In this document: in pieces, positions 1 to 10,720 of the stretch
Position numbering within the stretch: position 1 is the first letter of the stretch
Layout: each line of letters begins with the position of its first letter
DNA from: Armillaria gallica
Taxonomy: Eukaryota; Basidiomycota; Agaricomycetes; Agaricales; Physalacriaceae
DNA: 64,000 bases
Direction of reading: 5' to 3'
NCBI GenBank assembly: GCA_037576215.1
Contig: JBANDB010000003.1
Span: 4,836,001 to 4,900,000, forward strand
The notes under the pieces: model-generated
Told to the model about the DNA's origin: nothing
The model's input: only the letters and a program-made list of their open reading frames with translations
The model's database searches: none
Position numbers and translations under genes: made by a program

Positions 1-107
1 ACCCATTATGAGAGGAATTTGCCTCGGCATCATAGTTGCCCTGTGCTGCCGGTCCATAAAAGGGTATTTTGGCAGGACCTGTCCTAATTAGGATAATACA
101 TTTTGAC

Positions 108-745
108 TACGAACTCTTTTTGACGGAAACTGCCCGGGGCTTGGAAACCGCCTCGTGTTCTTCCCGAAGGCCCCGATCATATACTAACCACGGCCACCCT
201 CTCACACAATCTTTTGGACGAAAACTGCCCGGGGCACAATCTTTTTGACGGAAACTGTCCGGGCCTCATGTTCTTCCCGAAGGCCCCGATCATATACTAA
301 CCACAGCCACCCTCTCACTCAATCTTTTTGACGGAAACTGTCCGGGCCTCATGTTCTTCCCGGAGGCCCCGATCATATACTAACCACAGCCACCCTCTCA
401 CTCAATCTTTTTGACGGAAACTGTCCGGGCCTCATGTTCTTCCCGGAGGCCCCGATCATATACTAACCACAGCCACCCTCTCACTCAATCTTTTTGACGG
501 AAACTGTCCAGGCCTCATGTTCTTCCCGGAGGCCCCGATCATATACTAACCACAGCCACCCTCTCACTCAATCTTTTTGACGGAAACTGTCCAGGCCTCA
601 TGTTCTTCTCGAAGGCCCCGATCATATACTAACCACAGCCACCCTCTCACTCAATCTTTTTGACGAAAACTGCTCGGGGCACAATCTTTTTGACGGAAAC
701 TGTCCGGGCCTCATGTTCTTCCCGGAGGCCCCGATCATATACCAA
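108..745. repeat. 83-bp tandem minisatellite
   Basis: Head-to-tail copies with an 83-bp period: the stretch TCAATCTTTTTGACGG recurs at 319, 402 and onward. Each unit holds GACGGAAACTGTCCGGGCC, a palindrome-like CCCGGAGGCCCCG segment and CATATACTAACCACAGCC. About six full units plus shorter partial units at both ends differ by few substitutions. The partial units carry GACG(A/G)AAACTGCCCGGGGC. No coding potential seen. Confidence 0.9.
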
Positions 746-1365
746 CCTCCTCATACAAATTTGTGACATGCTTCGTTCTTGAATGTTATTGCAATGTTCA
801 CTACCCACCGTCTCCCCGTTCTCCTCGAGTCTTCCAACGATGAACTCTCATAAAACAATGGGAAGGTGGGATTCCCACGAAGATGTCTCACGGTGGCACA
901 ATCGGTTTTCAGTAGGATTGGAGATTTTCGGTAACCGTCGAGTTGTTTAGATTCTCGGACCCCCGTGCGCTGTGGTATTTGGGCGCACTGACCGCCGCTC
1001 TCCCAGCCGTCTCGAACTCACCATAAGCAAAAATAGCATGGCTCATATATGAGAACCACTCGTGAAAGCTGAGTCGTGCGCGTGAGGGTCAAAAACTTGA
1101 ACTTCGAGGGCCAGGGCTTAAGCATGCGATTCAGAGAGGTGGAGGTCGTGGAGGTCAGGGCGGGTATGTTCAACGGAAGGTGGCCCAAGCGTGGCATCTG
1201 GACGTCGGAAAATGCGATGCTTGTACCGAACTCAATCCCAGCGTCTTAGAAGTGCGATTTTCTTCCGTTTCTTGGAAAGAGGGAAGATAATTATTGCAGT
1301 AGTAAACAAAGAACAGTGCAGCAAACAGAAGGACAGGGTAAATCGTGCGCGTACCCGGTTACAAA
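746..1365. other. Intergenic, nothing recognised
   Basis: No convincing gene, RNA or element. The right end (about 1,270-1,365) resembles the sequence found just downstream of the F-box genes. Confidence 0.5.
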
Positions 1366-1590
1366 TTACAATTCGACGGGGCAGAGTAAAATCTGGTACA
1401 GCCGTATCAACAATCTATTCACGTTGACAGCAGTGCACTTGGCGTCTATGATGGAGATTTCATGCATTTCAAGACGGGTGTGGCGGCAGTCACGTTGAAT
1501 GGTGGACGGACATACCATCGCCTCAATGTCCCACTCACACCTGTATATGGCCATTTTTGTTTCCTTGCATCTTCGAAGGACCAACGGCGT
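1366..1590 (-). pseudogene. Relic of F-box gene, C-terminal end
   Basis: The last codons read RLYQILLCPVEL-stop, matching the RLYHALLCPVGL-stop end of the two complete F-box genes at 2,303 and 21,040. The flank beyond the stop (GACGGGGCAGAGTAAA and the GAAGGACAGGGTAAAT stretch) also matches. Upstream the reading frame decays and no F-box is visible. It is the most diverged member of the family in the window, and remains a relic call because only the tail aligns by eye. Confidence 0.55.
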
Positions 1591-2302
1591 GTTTATGTGT
1601 TCGTCTCTTTCTTCGCCTTGGACACCCGTGTATCACCAAGCGTGTAGTCCACGACTTCACGTAGGAAAGTTTACATGGTCGGTATCTTTGTATCGACATA
1701 CTAAGGGCATTCCAGTCATTTCGCGACTGAATTCTTCATATGCCCCGCTCTGGGTATCAAGCACGATTATTGCCGGAAAATGCAGTCACGATCAGATCCA
1801 TACAATGCGGACTACGTTATCTACTGCTCATAGCCTTCCCGCTCTCAGGCTCAAACTCGCTCAAGCATCATGGATCCGTTGTCTTCAATGTACCCCACGA
1901 AGAGTCTCTACCCCGCGGGCACACTCAATAGTGTGGTATGAGCCTTCGTGGCCGTAGGGACCTTGTGCCGGTAACAGCACCTTATGACTTTGTCGAGTGT
2001 TGTGGTCCTGAATCATCTGGTCTGCTTCACATTAGATTCACCTGAAGGTATACTTGTCTCTTGAAATTCTGAAAGCATATCCCACCTCACTCCTCTCCCA
2101 AAAATATGCAGCTCCACCTTGGTGTCGCCCACAAAGAAACCAAATGAATCTTCAGCTAGCTCCCTTGTATGTAGTAGGAATTGACAATATGGAACAGAAT
2201 ACAGAGTTTTATCATGTGAGCAAACGGAAAGAAGGAATATAATGAATCTAGTAGCTATGGAACGATGCATCAAAGAGAAGGACGGGTAAATCGCGTTGCC
2301 GA

Positions 2303-3208
2303 TTACAATCCGACGGGGCAGAGTAAAGCGTGGTATAACCGTATCTCTTCCTCCGTCAACTTGCAGTACGACTCTACTCCTACCTCGATGCCCATTTCAC
2401 GCAACATCGCTGCCAGTCGAAGCCCCGAATGGATATGGACCGCGATATGCACACGGCGCGGGGAAGAGACACGCAGGTTTGTCTCCCACCAGTCGACGGC
2501 GTGCTGATCGGGAAGATCGATGGACAGCTGGACGAGGTTGCCCAAGTCGAGCAGCCCGCCTGGGTGGCATTTGCGCAACACAAGCTGCTGGAGGTCGTCA
2601 GCGGCGTCGAGGATGTCGCGGACATCGGCAGCTGAAGCGTTGACGAGCTCGAGTCGGCGGGCACTTTTGGCGAGACCGATAACCCAGCGCGCATTGCCCT
2701 TGAGCTCGACGTGCACACAGTCTATTTTCGGGGTGTCCCTCGGCTCTTTCCAGCATCTAAACTGCATGTAGCAGTCGACATTGAGGGTGGCAAGACGAGG
2801 GAAGCGGGCGAGAAAGGCGTAGAGGACGGCGGGGTCACGGATGAAGATGGATGTGCCGGTGAGGGATATCGTGTGCACGCCCTTCAGCGAGTCGAGGAAA
2901 GGGTCAGAAGCGTAGAGGATGTCGGTGAAGGAGGCGTGCTCGACGTTGGGCAGCTCTATCGGGACGCTGATGTGCCCGCTGAGGCATATCGACCGGATAC
3001 ACGACCTGGGAATGCCCTCCAGCTTTCTCCGCGAGCCAACATCGACGTGCCTGAACAGATGGGTGCGCGTTCTGGGTAAAAAGGAGCGCGAGACTTGGGA
3101 GCAAGCGACGAGGTCAGGCTTGTCGAGATGGTCGATGATTTCATCGACGAGTTCTTGTGCGAGTCGATCCATGGCTCGGTCGTGCGAGGAACCTATGGTT
3201 TTATACAT
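2303..3208 (-). CDS. F-box protein, copy 1
   Basis: Single-exon gene of about 301 residues. The N-terminus from residue 13 (MDRLAQELVDEIIDHL, then DLVACSQVSRSFLPR and LFRHVDV) is a typical fungal F-box, the Skp1-binding motif of SCF ubiquitin ligases. The rest is hydrophobic-patterned, LRR-like sequence without a named domain and would be the substrate-binding part. The ATG at 3,208 follows an in-frame TTG; the more internal Met of MDRLAQ is an equally plausible start. The stop codon of the MFS gene upstream lies only 12 bp before this ATG, so it has no room for its own promoter outside that gene. A close full-length paralog is at 21,040. Function in SCF is inferred from the family; the target is unknown. 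Confidence 0.8.
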   Translation of the reverse strand: MYKTIGSSHDRAMDRLAQELVDEIIDHLDKPDLVACSQVSRSFLPRTRTHLFRHVDVGSRRKLEGIPRSCIRSICLSGHISVPIELPNVEHASFTDILYASDPFLDSLKGVHTISLTGTSIFIRDPAVLYAFLARFPRLATLNVDCYMQFRCWKEPRDTPKIDCVHVELKGNARWVIGLAKSARRLELVNASAADVRDILDAADDLQQLVLRKCHPGGLLDLGNLVQLSIDLPDQHAVDWWETNLRVSSPRRVHIAVHIHSGLRLAAMLREMGIEVGVESYCKLTEEEIRLYHALLCPVGL

Positions 3209-3220
3209 CAAATGGGGCTA

Positions 3221-5049
3221 CTAATACAAATAACGGAATCCTCTTCGTCTCTCCATGGCCTGCTCGAACGATATTCCCTCCAGTCGAGCTGCTTCTTCCA
3301 CCCGATTCGCATCAATCTTCAGTGTCTTCCTTGTCAAGTCTCTGGTTCTCTCTTACGAGACTCTGTCTGATCCCTACGGAGAGCACCGTACTGAATGCAA
3401 GTGCAGCCAGCGAAATAGCCATCGGCTAGTGGTATTCGGGACCCCAATCTGCTTTCCATGTATACGATCCCATCCTACGATAATGTCAGAACTCGTCGTC
3501 TGCACAAGGATTGGCACGCACAGATTACCCAAGTTTCCGATTCCGTTTACTATACCCATAGCAGCAGCCCGCTTTGCTGGGGGACGGACGACGACGTTGG
3601 AGACCCACACAAGCGTCATTGTGAACCCTGCATCTCATTAGCGCCACACTTCCCATACGCCGCCACTCCTACTCACCTATATAGCCACACGCCATCAGGA
3701 ACAGCGACACATACCGCGCCCCAGTGTGCATCGTTGATAATCCCATGATGAACCCGACGATCACGCCCCACCACCACCCAGATATATGGAAGAACCGCTC
3801 CCCAGTCCGGTCTGCATGCCATGCATTCGAGCAACACACAATCGCAGAAAACACCCACGGTGGGCTGCAACCAGTCAGCAGCCTTGTCGATGTATACCAG
3901 AGAACACCTACGCGCAGAGCAGCAACGAAGACGTCGTCGAGAATCCCAGTGTTTCCATCAACCTGCTCATCGTCAGTCGCATACGACGAAAGTGGGATAG
4001 CACATGCACGTCGGGAAAAAGTTGACAAAACTGAGTCCGAGTAGCTGTGCCGCATTCATGATCGAGAACACATATACCAGGGGGTCCTTGAGCGCCAGCT
4101 TCAGTCCGTACAGCGGGCTGTCCTCTTTATTATCCTTATCCGCTTCGCCGGCGTCTTCTGCAATGCGGGCTTGTGCGAGTCGTTGTTCTTGCGGGGACAT
4201 CCAGTGCGTGTTGTGTGGGTAGTCGGGGAGCAGCCACATGCTCATCAGGCCGATGCAGATCGTGATGGATCCCTCGATGTAGAATAGCCTGCACCATGTC
4301 AGTCGAGCATCTTCGTGAGGAAACTGCGTACCATCTCCAAGCGCGTATCCCGCGTTTACCCTCCATTTCGCCGAGGATACCCGCTGCCATCAACTACCCG
4401 CCAGTCAGCTACTCACACCCAAAAAGTTAGCACACACACCGAACCAAACGCATTCGAGATGAGCAGTCCCGAATACAAAATCGCAGACCGGAACGCTAGT
4501 TCCTTCTTCGTATACCACCTCGAGAGCAAGTACCCCGCTGCTCTCTTTAGCGTGCCTAACAAACCTAGACATTGACCACTCACCCCCTGGGTAGAACGCC
4601 GCCTCCGGTAAACCGAGGCACAGCCGACACGCGAGGATCCCCCGCAAGGAATGCGTCACCCCCGTCAGCGCGCCGATCAGGCCCCACAGCACCACGCACC
4701 CCCCGATGTACACCGATGGCCGCTTAAAGTAGTTCAGCGCCATGTTGGAGGGCACCTGCGCAGGACAGTACGTCGCGTAGAGCACCGAGAGGATGATGGA
4801 GTATTGGAGGTCTGTGAGTCCCAGGTCGGATTCGAGGCCTTTGAGGCGCGCGGTCGTGATTACGTTTCTCTAAAAGGGAGAGGGAGTGTGAGTGGGGAGG
4901 GGAGGGCCGGGGATCGAACGAACGTCGACGTAGTTCATAATCAAGATTAGGAACATCGTTGGGAGGACGCGCATGTCGAGCTTGCGCACTAGTGCTCGCT
5001 CGAGTGCGGGGGCGTCCTTAAATGTCTGGATCGTGTCATTCTCCATCAT
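3221..5049 (-). CDS. MFS permease, Dal5/anion-cation symporter type, copy 1
   Basis: Multi-exon membrane transporter of about 480-500 residues resembling the allantoate/nicotinate/vitamin permease group. The start is the tandem ATG ATG (MMENDTIQTF). Visible pieces in order: LVRKLDMRVLPTMFLI before TM1; LESDLGLTDLQYSIIL; YATYCPAQVPSNMALNYFKR; RGILACRLCLGLPEAAFYPGG (MFS motif A region); SRWYTKKELAFRSAILYS; LLPDYPHNTHWMSPQEQRLA; FFPTLMETLGFSTTSSLLL; WHADRTGERFFHISGWWWG; RPPAKRAAAMGIVNGIGNLG; SYTWKADWGP at the last exon; C-terminal cytoplasmic tail ending GFRYLY. The last intron is 47 bp with donor GTGCGT. Exons join in frame, so it may be functional. Two more full copies lie at 31,082 and 45,820. 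Substrate not predictable. Confidence 0.8.
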
Positions 5050-5184
5050 GGGTGCTGGCTGGCTGCTCCCTCTGAGCTGCTTTCTATGCTTACCCCGCAT
5101 GTGGGGTAACTGCGGGGTAACAAGCGGTCCGGGATCCTGTGAATTGATCTCTTTCTATCATCGAATCGTAGGATACTTTCAAAT

Positions 5185-5230
5185 GGCACAATCCCCAATC
5201 AGCCTATTTGTGGGCGTTTATATATTCACT
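5185..5230. promoter_or_regulatory. Repeated CCAAT/TATA-like cassette, copy 1
   Basis: CAATCAGCCTATTTGTGGGCG followed by TTTATATATTC, about 140 bp upstream of the MFS copy 1 start. The same cassette recurs near 33.1, 47.87, 48.1 and 50.04 kb. It holds an ATTGG/CCAAT box and a TATA-like AT run; promoter role is inferred from position next to MFS starts. Confidence 0.4.
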
Positions 5231-5478
5231 ATTCTCCGCAAGTGCACGCACGGTCTTCCGCCATACAGTATGCTCATCTTTCTTCCTTGATCTGTCTTGA
5301 CTTTACAAGCCATCACTAGGGAGGTATTCCTATGTAGTGAACGTAAGGACTAGGAACATTTACGCTGCATCAAGCATCTCAGCCCCATTTTCAGTATTAT
5401 CATAACGGCCAATCTTTCGTCAAGCAAGCGAGTGGACGCATTTCAAAACTCTACTTGGAGAGGTCCAGAAAATATAAG

Positions 5479-8134
5479 TCAACTACACGCCGCTAAGAGG
5501 ACACCAGAGGGATTATTTCCTGGAGGATAGCTGTTTAAAGAAAGGGAAATGGAGCGCGGTACAAAACATACCTGAATAGGACCAGAACGTAACGCAAAGG
5601 ATGGCATATAGACCTGTCGTTAGATATACAATCGAACGGAATTTTCGTGATGGAAACGAGAGCTTACACATTAGAATCATCCTGAGTCAGTCAACGTTCA
5701 GTGGTCGTAGACATTGATGTACGAACCTCTAACCAGTTGGATTTTCCGTAATGCACGACATAGTTAACAGTTAGAACTATGACCGCAATAAGCTGCGCCG
5801 TCACTTTCAATGAACTCGAAAGAGCCATACCTGCGAGAAACATAGCTACAGATTCGTAGGGGTCGAACAGTAATGTCAATGGTTTGCCCATAATCCACCC
5901 AAGAGTTACAATAAAGCTAAGAAACAATATTAGCGGCAGACCGTCTGTAAGGACCAGCTGTTCATGCTCACGGGATCACGAAGAGGGCGATTTGCTGGAA
6001 GAAATCATCAGCTCGTTTTCTATGAAGAAGAGAAGTAGCGCTCACGATACTTGACCCAACAGTGATGCCCATACTGAGATCAACCTTGTCTTTTACCGAC
6101 GTTGTCACGATAGTGACACCGTCAGGAGTACGGCAAACGATTGGAAGAATAATCACTCCAACGAACTCTTTACTGATGGGACTGTTGTGCGTCATGCCGT
6201 CGATTGAATCTACTAGCCACTCAACGGTAATCGCGACCAACTAAAATATACCTCAGCACGGCTCAGGAGCAAACAGAAATAAAGCAGACTTACCACAGTG
6301 ACAACGATGAGCAGCCCGATAGTAACTTGTATACTCAATCGAGGGTGCTCCACCTCTTCTGAAGAGCTACCTTCAACGTCAAAGTTATCCTCTGGTCGAT
6401 GTGCAACGGCTGTGGAGGTTGCGAAGGATACCGTGCCAGTCTTGGGTGCCTGCAGTCCAATTGACGGTTCAGCCTTGTGCTTCTTGGCGCCGTAACGCGT
6501 GGATTTGATCATCTCTTCGTCTTCATCTTCATATAATGAAGCATGAGAGAAGAGCTGGAAAACCAAGTAGGAGATATAAACTATTGCGGAATTTAGTCTT
6601 CTCCGAGACTTAGAACCAGATAGTCTTACGAGATAATAGTATGATTGAGGTCTAGATGACGTCAATACAAACTTGGCGAAGGCACTAAGAGACTGACCCC
6701 ATGGCTAACGCTCAGAATGTCGAAGGTTTCGCTATTTTCAGTATTATCGACTACCGAGAAGTGGAGAACCGCGGGTAAAAGGACGGCAATGACGCTGATG
6801 GCAAGAAGAGAAGAATTAAGCTGGGTAGCCACTGAGCTTGAAATCAGATTGAGATTGGGATTGACGAACGATGATCTACATACTTTGTGCAAATCCTTGG
6901 TCTTGGAATTTGATTCCTCCCGCGGAGAAGCACATGCCGAGAACCAAAACTTTATACGATAAGATAACCGCCGTGATGAATGAATAGGTGCTTACGAAGG
7001 TTATTGAGGATACAACCGACCACTGCAGAAAACAAGCATTAACGCGCAGCACTTTCTTCCAGTAAATCACATTATTGAACACAGCTGGAATGCGCAAATG
7101 TGAAGACGTGAAGCTATGGACTTACATGATGACTGCACGATTTGGAGTTCACATTTCACAACCGATATTATCTGATGAAAGTAATTGAATCAGGGGATGA
7201 TCGATACGGGTTCATTGGGGAGGGACTTACAGCGATAATCAGTTCTACACTGGGTGACATAACCTTCGTTTAGTGGTTCACAATACCATTGCATCGATCA
7301 CATACACGTTTCCCTGAAGACAAAAGGTCTGAGTAACGCAGATGAAGCGGTGTATGACTAGCACCTACGAGAGTAGCATTCAAAAGGCCTGCTAATATCT
7401 CTCCAACTCTCATAGAGAGTTCATCGGTGGCGAAGGCCAGAAGCTAAACCGGAAGATATCACGCCACCTGAATCGACGACTAGTAGCCAGATCAACTTTA
7501 CCTTGGCCAGGGGTATAACAGCAAGAAATGAACCTAGAATGCTGTTCTGAACAATTCACACCACGGTGATAACATCTGGACATACAAACAAAGATGACGG
7601 TTTCTTTCTCAGCAGCGAAGGCAAAATGGAGAGCCCACTATGGTGGCATGAGAACACTACATAAGTATTATTGGATGAAGACGCACGGATACCGGGATTA
7701 ACAGCAGGAGGAGATTAAGCCCTAAAAACACGTCAGCGTAAATTTAAGGATGGAGACATTGGCTGCATGTCTACGTACATGAGAGCAATAGTATCGCTTT
7801 AATACTTGACCATACCCCCGGCGATGGACCGATTTCTTTTTCCGGTTGGAGCATCATAGTTGTGGCTCGTGCAAGTGAATTAGATCGACCAGTCGGACGG
7901 GGAGAGGAGGTGTTCACGGTGTCTCCTGTTACCTTCCGGTTTCGAAAGGTGACAGAACGTTTCTTTGAAGGAGGTGTAGTTGTGTTGGTCTCCGCGTTAG
8001 GTTCTGAGCTGATATTTGTATGGGTATTATCAGACGCGGCTATGTCCTCGGAGCCATGGGGTGATTGCACAATATTGCTGTTATCTGTGGCGAGTCATTA
8101 GAAGAGATTTTCATGCAGTATATCACACACCCAT
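5479..8134 (-). CDS. CAX-type Ca2+/H+ exchanger-like protein, copy 1
   Basis: Intron-rich gene encoding a polytopic cation/proton exchanger like yeast Vcx1, which loads Ca2+ into the vacuole. The start is ATGG in a 4-nt first exon, spliced to ATAACAGC to give MDNSN. In order: a Ser/Thr-rich cytosolic N-terminus (to IGPSPGVW), LNILLLFIPVSW-type TM1, LGSFLAVIPLAK, ATDELSMRVGEILAGLLNAT, the first exchanger motif GNVVELIIA, LVLGMCFSAGGI, an acidic linker (YEDEDEE), then VEWLVDSIDGM and SKEFVGVIILPIV. The second exchanger motif, GNAAEH in the family, is replaced by CRTPDG. TM segments ALFVIPFIVTLGWIMGKPLT and LLFDPYESVAMF and the ending GNNPS follow. Exons splice in frame, but transport activity is doubtful because the second motif is lost. 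Confidence 0.75.
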
Positions 8135-8215
8135 AAAACGGAGAGACTGTTTAGTATTGCTGTTATCTGCGACGAGTTAGTCAGAAAATATTTTCGTGCA
8201 GTACCACACACCCAT
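8135..8215 (-). repeat. 81-bp tandem duplication of CAX exon 1-intron 1
   Basis: The stretch ATGGGTGTGTG...CAG-ATAACAGCAATA occurs twice in tandem at the 5' end of CAX copy 1, with ATGs at 8,134 and 8,215. The inner copy reads on into exon 2; the outer one runs into AAACAGTCTCTCCG and is not continuous with it. It provides an alternative upstream start and donor. Confidence 0.65.
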
Positions 8216-8854
8216 GTGCGAAGCTGTAACGACAAAGGAAGGAAGAGTGCGAACGGAAGGTGGGGTGCAGTAGGAACATCATTCCTTTTAACTAACCAAT
8301 GTGGCTGCTAGGATTTGAATCGGAAGTCAGGTCCGGGATTGCTAGGTTCGATACCAACCTTCCTGTCACTTAAATGTTTATCAGGTAGGTTGGACGCACT
8401 TCAACTTGAAGTAGCGTGATCATCGATCAAGTATACGGTATTTTGAAATTCCGACAATGCTATATTGGGCTGTGCCGGCGGTACGATATCGATGATCACA
8501 CTCCTCGCAGGCAAAAACCGTTGAAAATGGGTGGATAACCTATGAGATTTGGATCCACACTTTTAAGTACAGAAAAATAAGTCGGGATTCCTTTCAATGA
8601 TAAAGCTAACGGATTTTGCTGGGGTTAAGAGAGTGTCAAAATGTCATCTCCATGCAAATTATTTCCCTTGCATCTTGAACGGCGCGAGTTAGTCGCCTGC
8701 CAGCAGTGCTGATCAGCTGCAGCGCATAACTTATAAATTACAACAGGCAGGTGTACTTTAATCAATGCTTTCATATTGAATACAAATTTAAATCACCTTG
8801 GACGGCACTAAAACTGATCATCAATTTGCCAGAGGAAACAGGTTGATTTCTAGG
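8216..8854. other. CAX upstream block and intergenic DNA
   Basis: The first about 170 bp (GTAACGAC..AAGGAAGG..GGTGGGGTGCAG..GGATTTGAATCGGAA..CCTGTCACTTA) recur upstream of the other CAX copies (near 29.16, 40.9 and weakly 26.2 and 42.24 kb), so they belong to the duplicated unit. Nothing else is recognised. Confidence 0.5.
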
Positions 8855-9232
8855 TATTTCTGTGTTCCGTTAGCTTCCATCCATCGCACAGAGCCTTGTC
8901 GGTTTGAAACTATATACAAGGAAGGCCTTCTTTTTTAGAAACTAGGAAAATACAGAGAGTCATGGTTGTTCGTCTACCTATTTATCTGTGTACACTAATA
9001 GAAACAATGCGATGTAATGAGCAAAGCCGAGGAGGAGAACAATGAATAGTGCTTCCTACCGAAGATCCCGACGTCCGAGTCGACTGCATCGCATGCAACA
9101 TTTGATATTAATTTCCATCAGTAGACACTGCTTTTCATGACGTCCAAAGAAGATGGTTTTCCTTGCCCCTGCGTATAATTCCAATTGACAAGCCTTTGTC
9201 TGATGGTAGGAGGCTTGGCGGAACACAGAAAT
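8855..9232. mobile_element. Diverged inverted-repeat element
   Basis: The left arm starts TATTTCTGTGTTCCG and continues for about 75 bp. The right arm is its reverse complement with roughly 70 percent match (ends CGGAACACAGAAATA). A third single arm (AAGCTAACGGAACGCAGAAATA) lies at about 29,320-29,343. No clear target duplication and no ORF. Reads as an old MITE or foldback element. Confidence 0.45.
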
Positions 9233-10239
9233 ATGCAGGTACGAGTTCTGCTGGTATCTATAAAGCGCCAAGTCAGAAATCTGAGAAATCAAAGTCTCCG
9301 ACGTTTCATTCGTTTCCATTAATGCGTCAGAACACGGTGCCCCAACCACGGAACCTCTGAAATAATGGATGAACTCTCAATGTGTATTTATCAGCGAACA
9401 GATGGAAGGAAAAGAAATTTCATCAATAGTCGTCGGTGCTGAACAAAAACGTAGTAACGACGTCCGTACTACAGCAAGATATTTATGGAATATCAATACT
9501 TAGCTGCTACGGGACTGAACCAACCCTATGCTCTGCCGGTTTCGTCAAGCCCTGTCGCGAGTACTCCCTTAGGGAGGCGAAAATGGAAAGAAATCTAAAA
9601 GTCTCAGGGAGACAGTGGGCTATGAGTCGTAGCGAGGGACTGGCAGCGTCAAGCGCTTGCTAGGGTGGTAGCATTTTACGGAACACGATACAACAGAGTC
9701 TGAGGGGGCAATAGACTCAGTGGTAGCCACTCCTTCATCGTAGCACAGATGCATTGCGATGAGATAGTAGTCTCGGGGACAGTCATCAACCGCAGGATTC
9801 CCGAGTCCCTCGGATGCAAACCAAGTAGAACGTGGTTAGGACAGCATCAAGCTATTACAGTGACCCGGCGTTTGTCAGGACCGAATGTTTTATCCACTGT
9901 AGCCCTCTTCAACCTGAGTTAAATGTGTGCAATCGGGTAGCGCAAGAGTACAAGTCGCTGTGGCCCCTATTTGCACCTGGATTTCGTCCAGACGATTTAC
10001 GCGCTATCCATCGAAGTATGAGCAACGCAAGATACGCTTAGAGGCCATTTGAGGGAAGGGGAGTCAAGAAACGGGACCCCAAGATGGACAGTAGGTCTGA
10101 CATGTGATAAACCTCGAAGTCCAAAGCTCTTAGAAGATAGGAGGAGCGAAATCGAATGAAACGCCGGGGACTTTGATTTCTGGCGCCAAAGTCTGTAAAA
10201 CGGCCCTGCCTTATGCAGGGGTGCGTGTGGCCATGATGG
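9233..10239. other. Intergenic, nothing recognised
   Basis: Only short uninformative ORFs, no family match seen, no RNA gene seen. Confidence 0.4.
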
Positions 10240-10720
10240 AGGAATGAGACGTCGATGAGCACAGATATTTGGGAGTGAACGAAAGGCGTTGCAGGACTGA
10301 GTCTCGTCTGCAGCGAAAAAGAGGCGAAGTTGTTGAAACGAGAGCGCCCATGCTTCTGCGAGATAAATCCGGCATGCCCACCACACCATTGAACTCGTAG
10401 TAACGAGCCCCGCGCCAGCCCCCAATCTTTGTTCTCGCCACATCCGACTATCTTGCGCCAGACCCTCAATGCCTCTCTCGCTGAACGCCATTCACGTATG
10501 GACGACGTTACCTATGCGCCAATAACTTCGATAACGACAACATACGACGACCTGACGGCGAGAACTGGGAGGGACGATGCCAGAGCGAACCGAGTCTTTG
10601 GTGTCATAACCTTTTTCAAGTCGCTATCAAAAGTTTCAACATCGCGCACAGGCTTCCCATACACCATGAGGACGAATTCGCTGTAATGCTTGCGGGACAT
10701 GTAAGATATCGGCTGAAATA
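10240..10720 (-). repeat. Unrecognised duplicated block R, copy 1 (partial)
   Basis: Homologous by eye to segments at 34.4-36.6 and 43.8-45.7 kb: shared stretches include GCACAGATATTTGGGAG..GAACGA, the MARTK/MARSK reading start, and the coding-like stretch HYSEFVLMVYGKP versus HYSEFVLDLYRGV. Frames are broken in all copies and I do not recognise the family. Here the block is joined on its upstream side to a PRMT5-like fragment. Confidence 0.5.

Noticed and set aside
1..745. CRISPR-like array
   Set aside because: Units are head-to-tail with no unique spacers, the period is 83 bp, and the genome is eukaryotic; it is a minisatellite.
3374..3619. Read-through from GNLG into the following 45-50 bp in MFS genes
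   Set aside because: In copy 1 read-through leaves frame, while a GTGCGT..TAG intron restores GNLGNLMGSYTWK as expected for the family.
8100..8134. N-terminus of the CAX proteins starting at MQSP
   Set aside because: The codon there is GTG in all copies; a spliced ATGG mini-exon gives an ATG start conserved in every copy.
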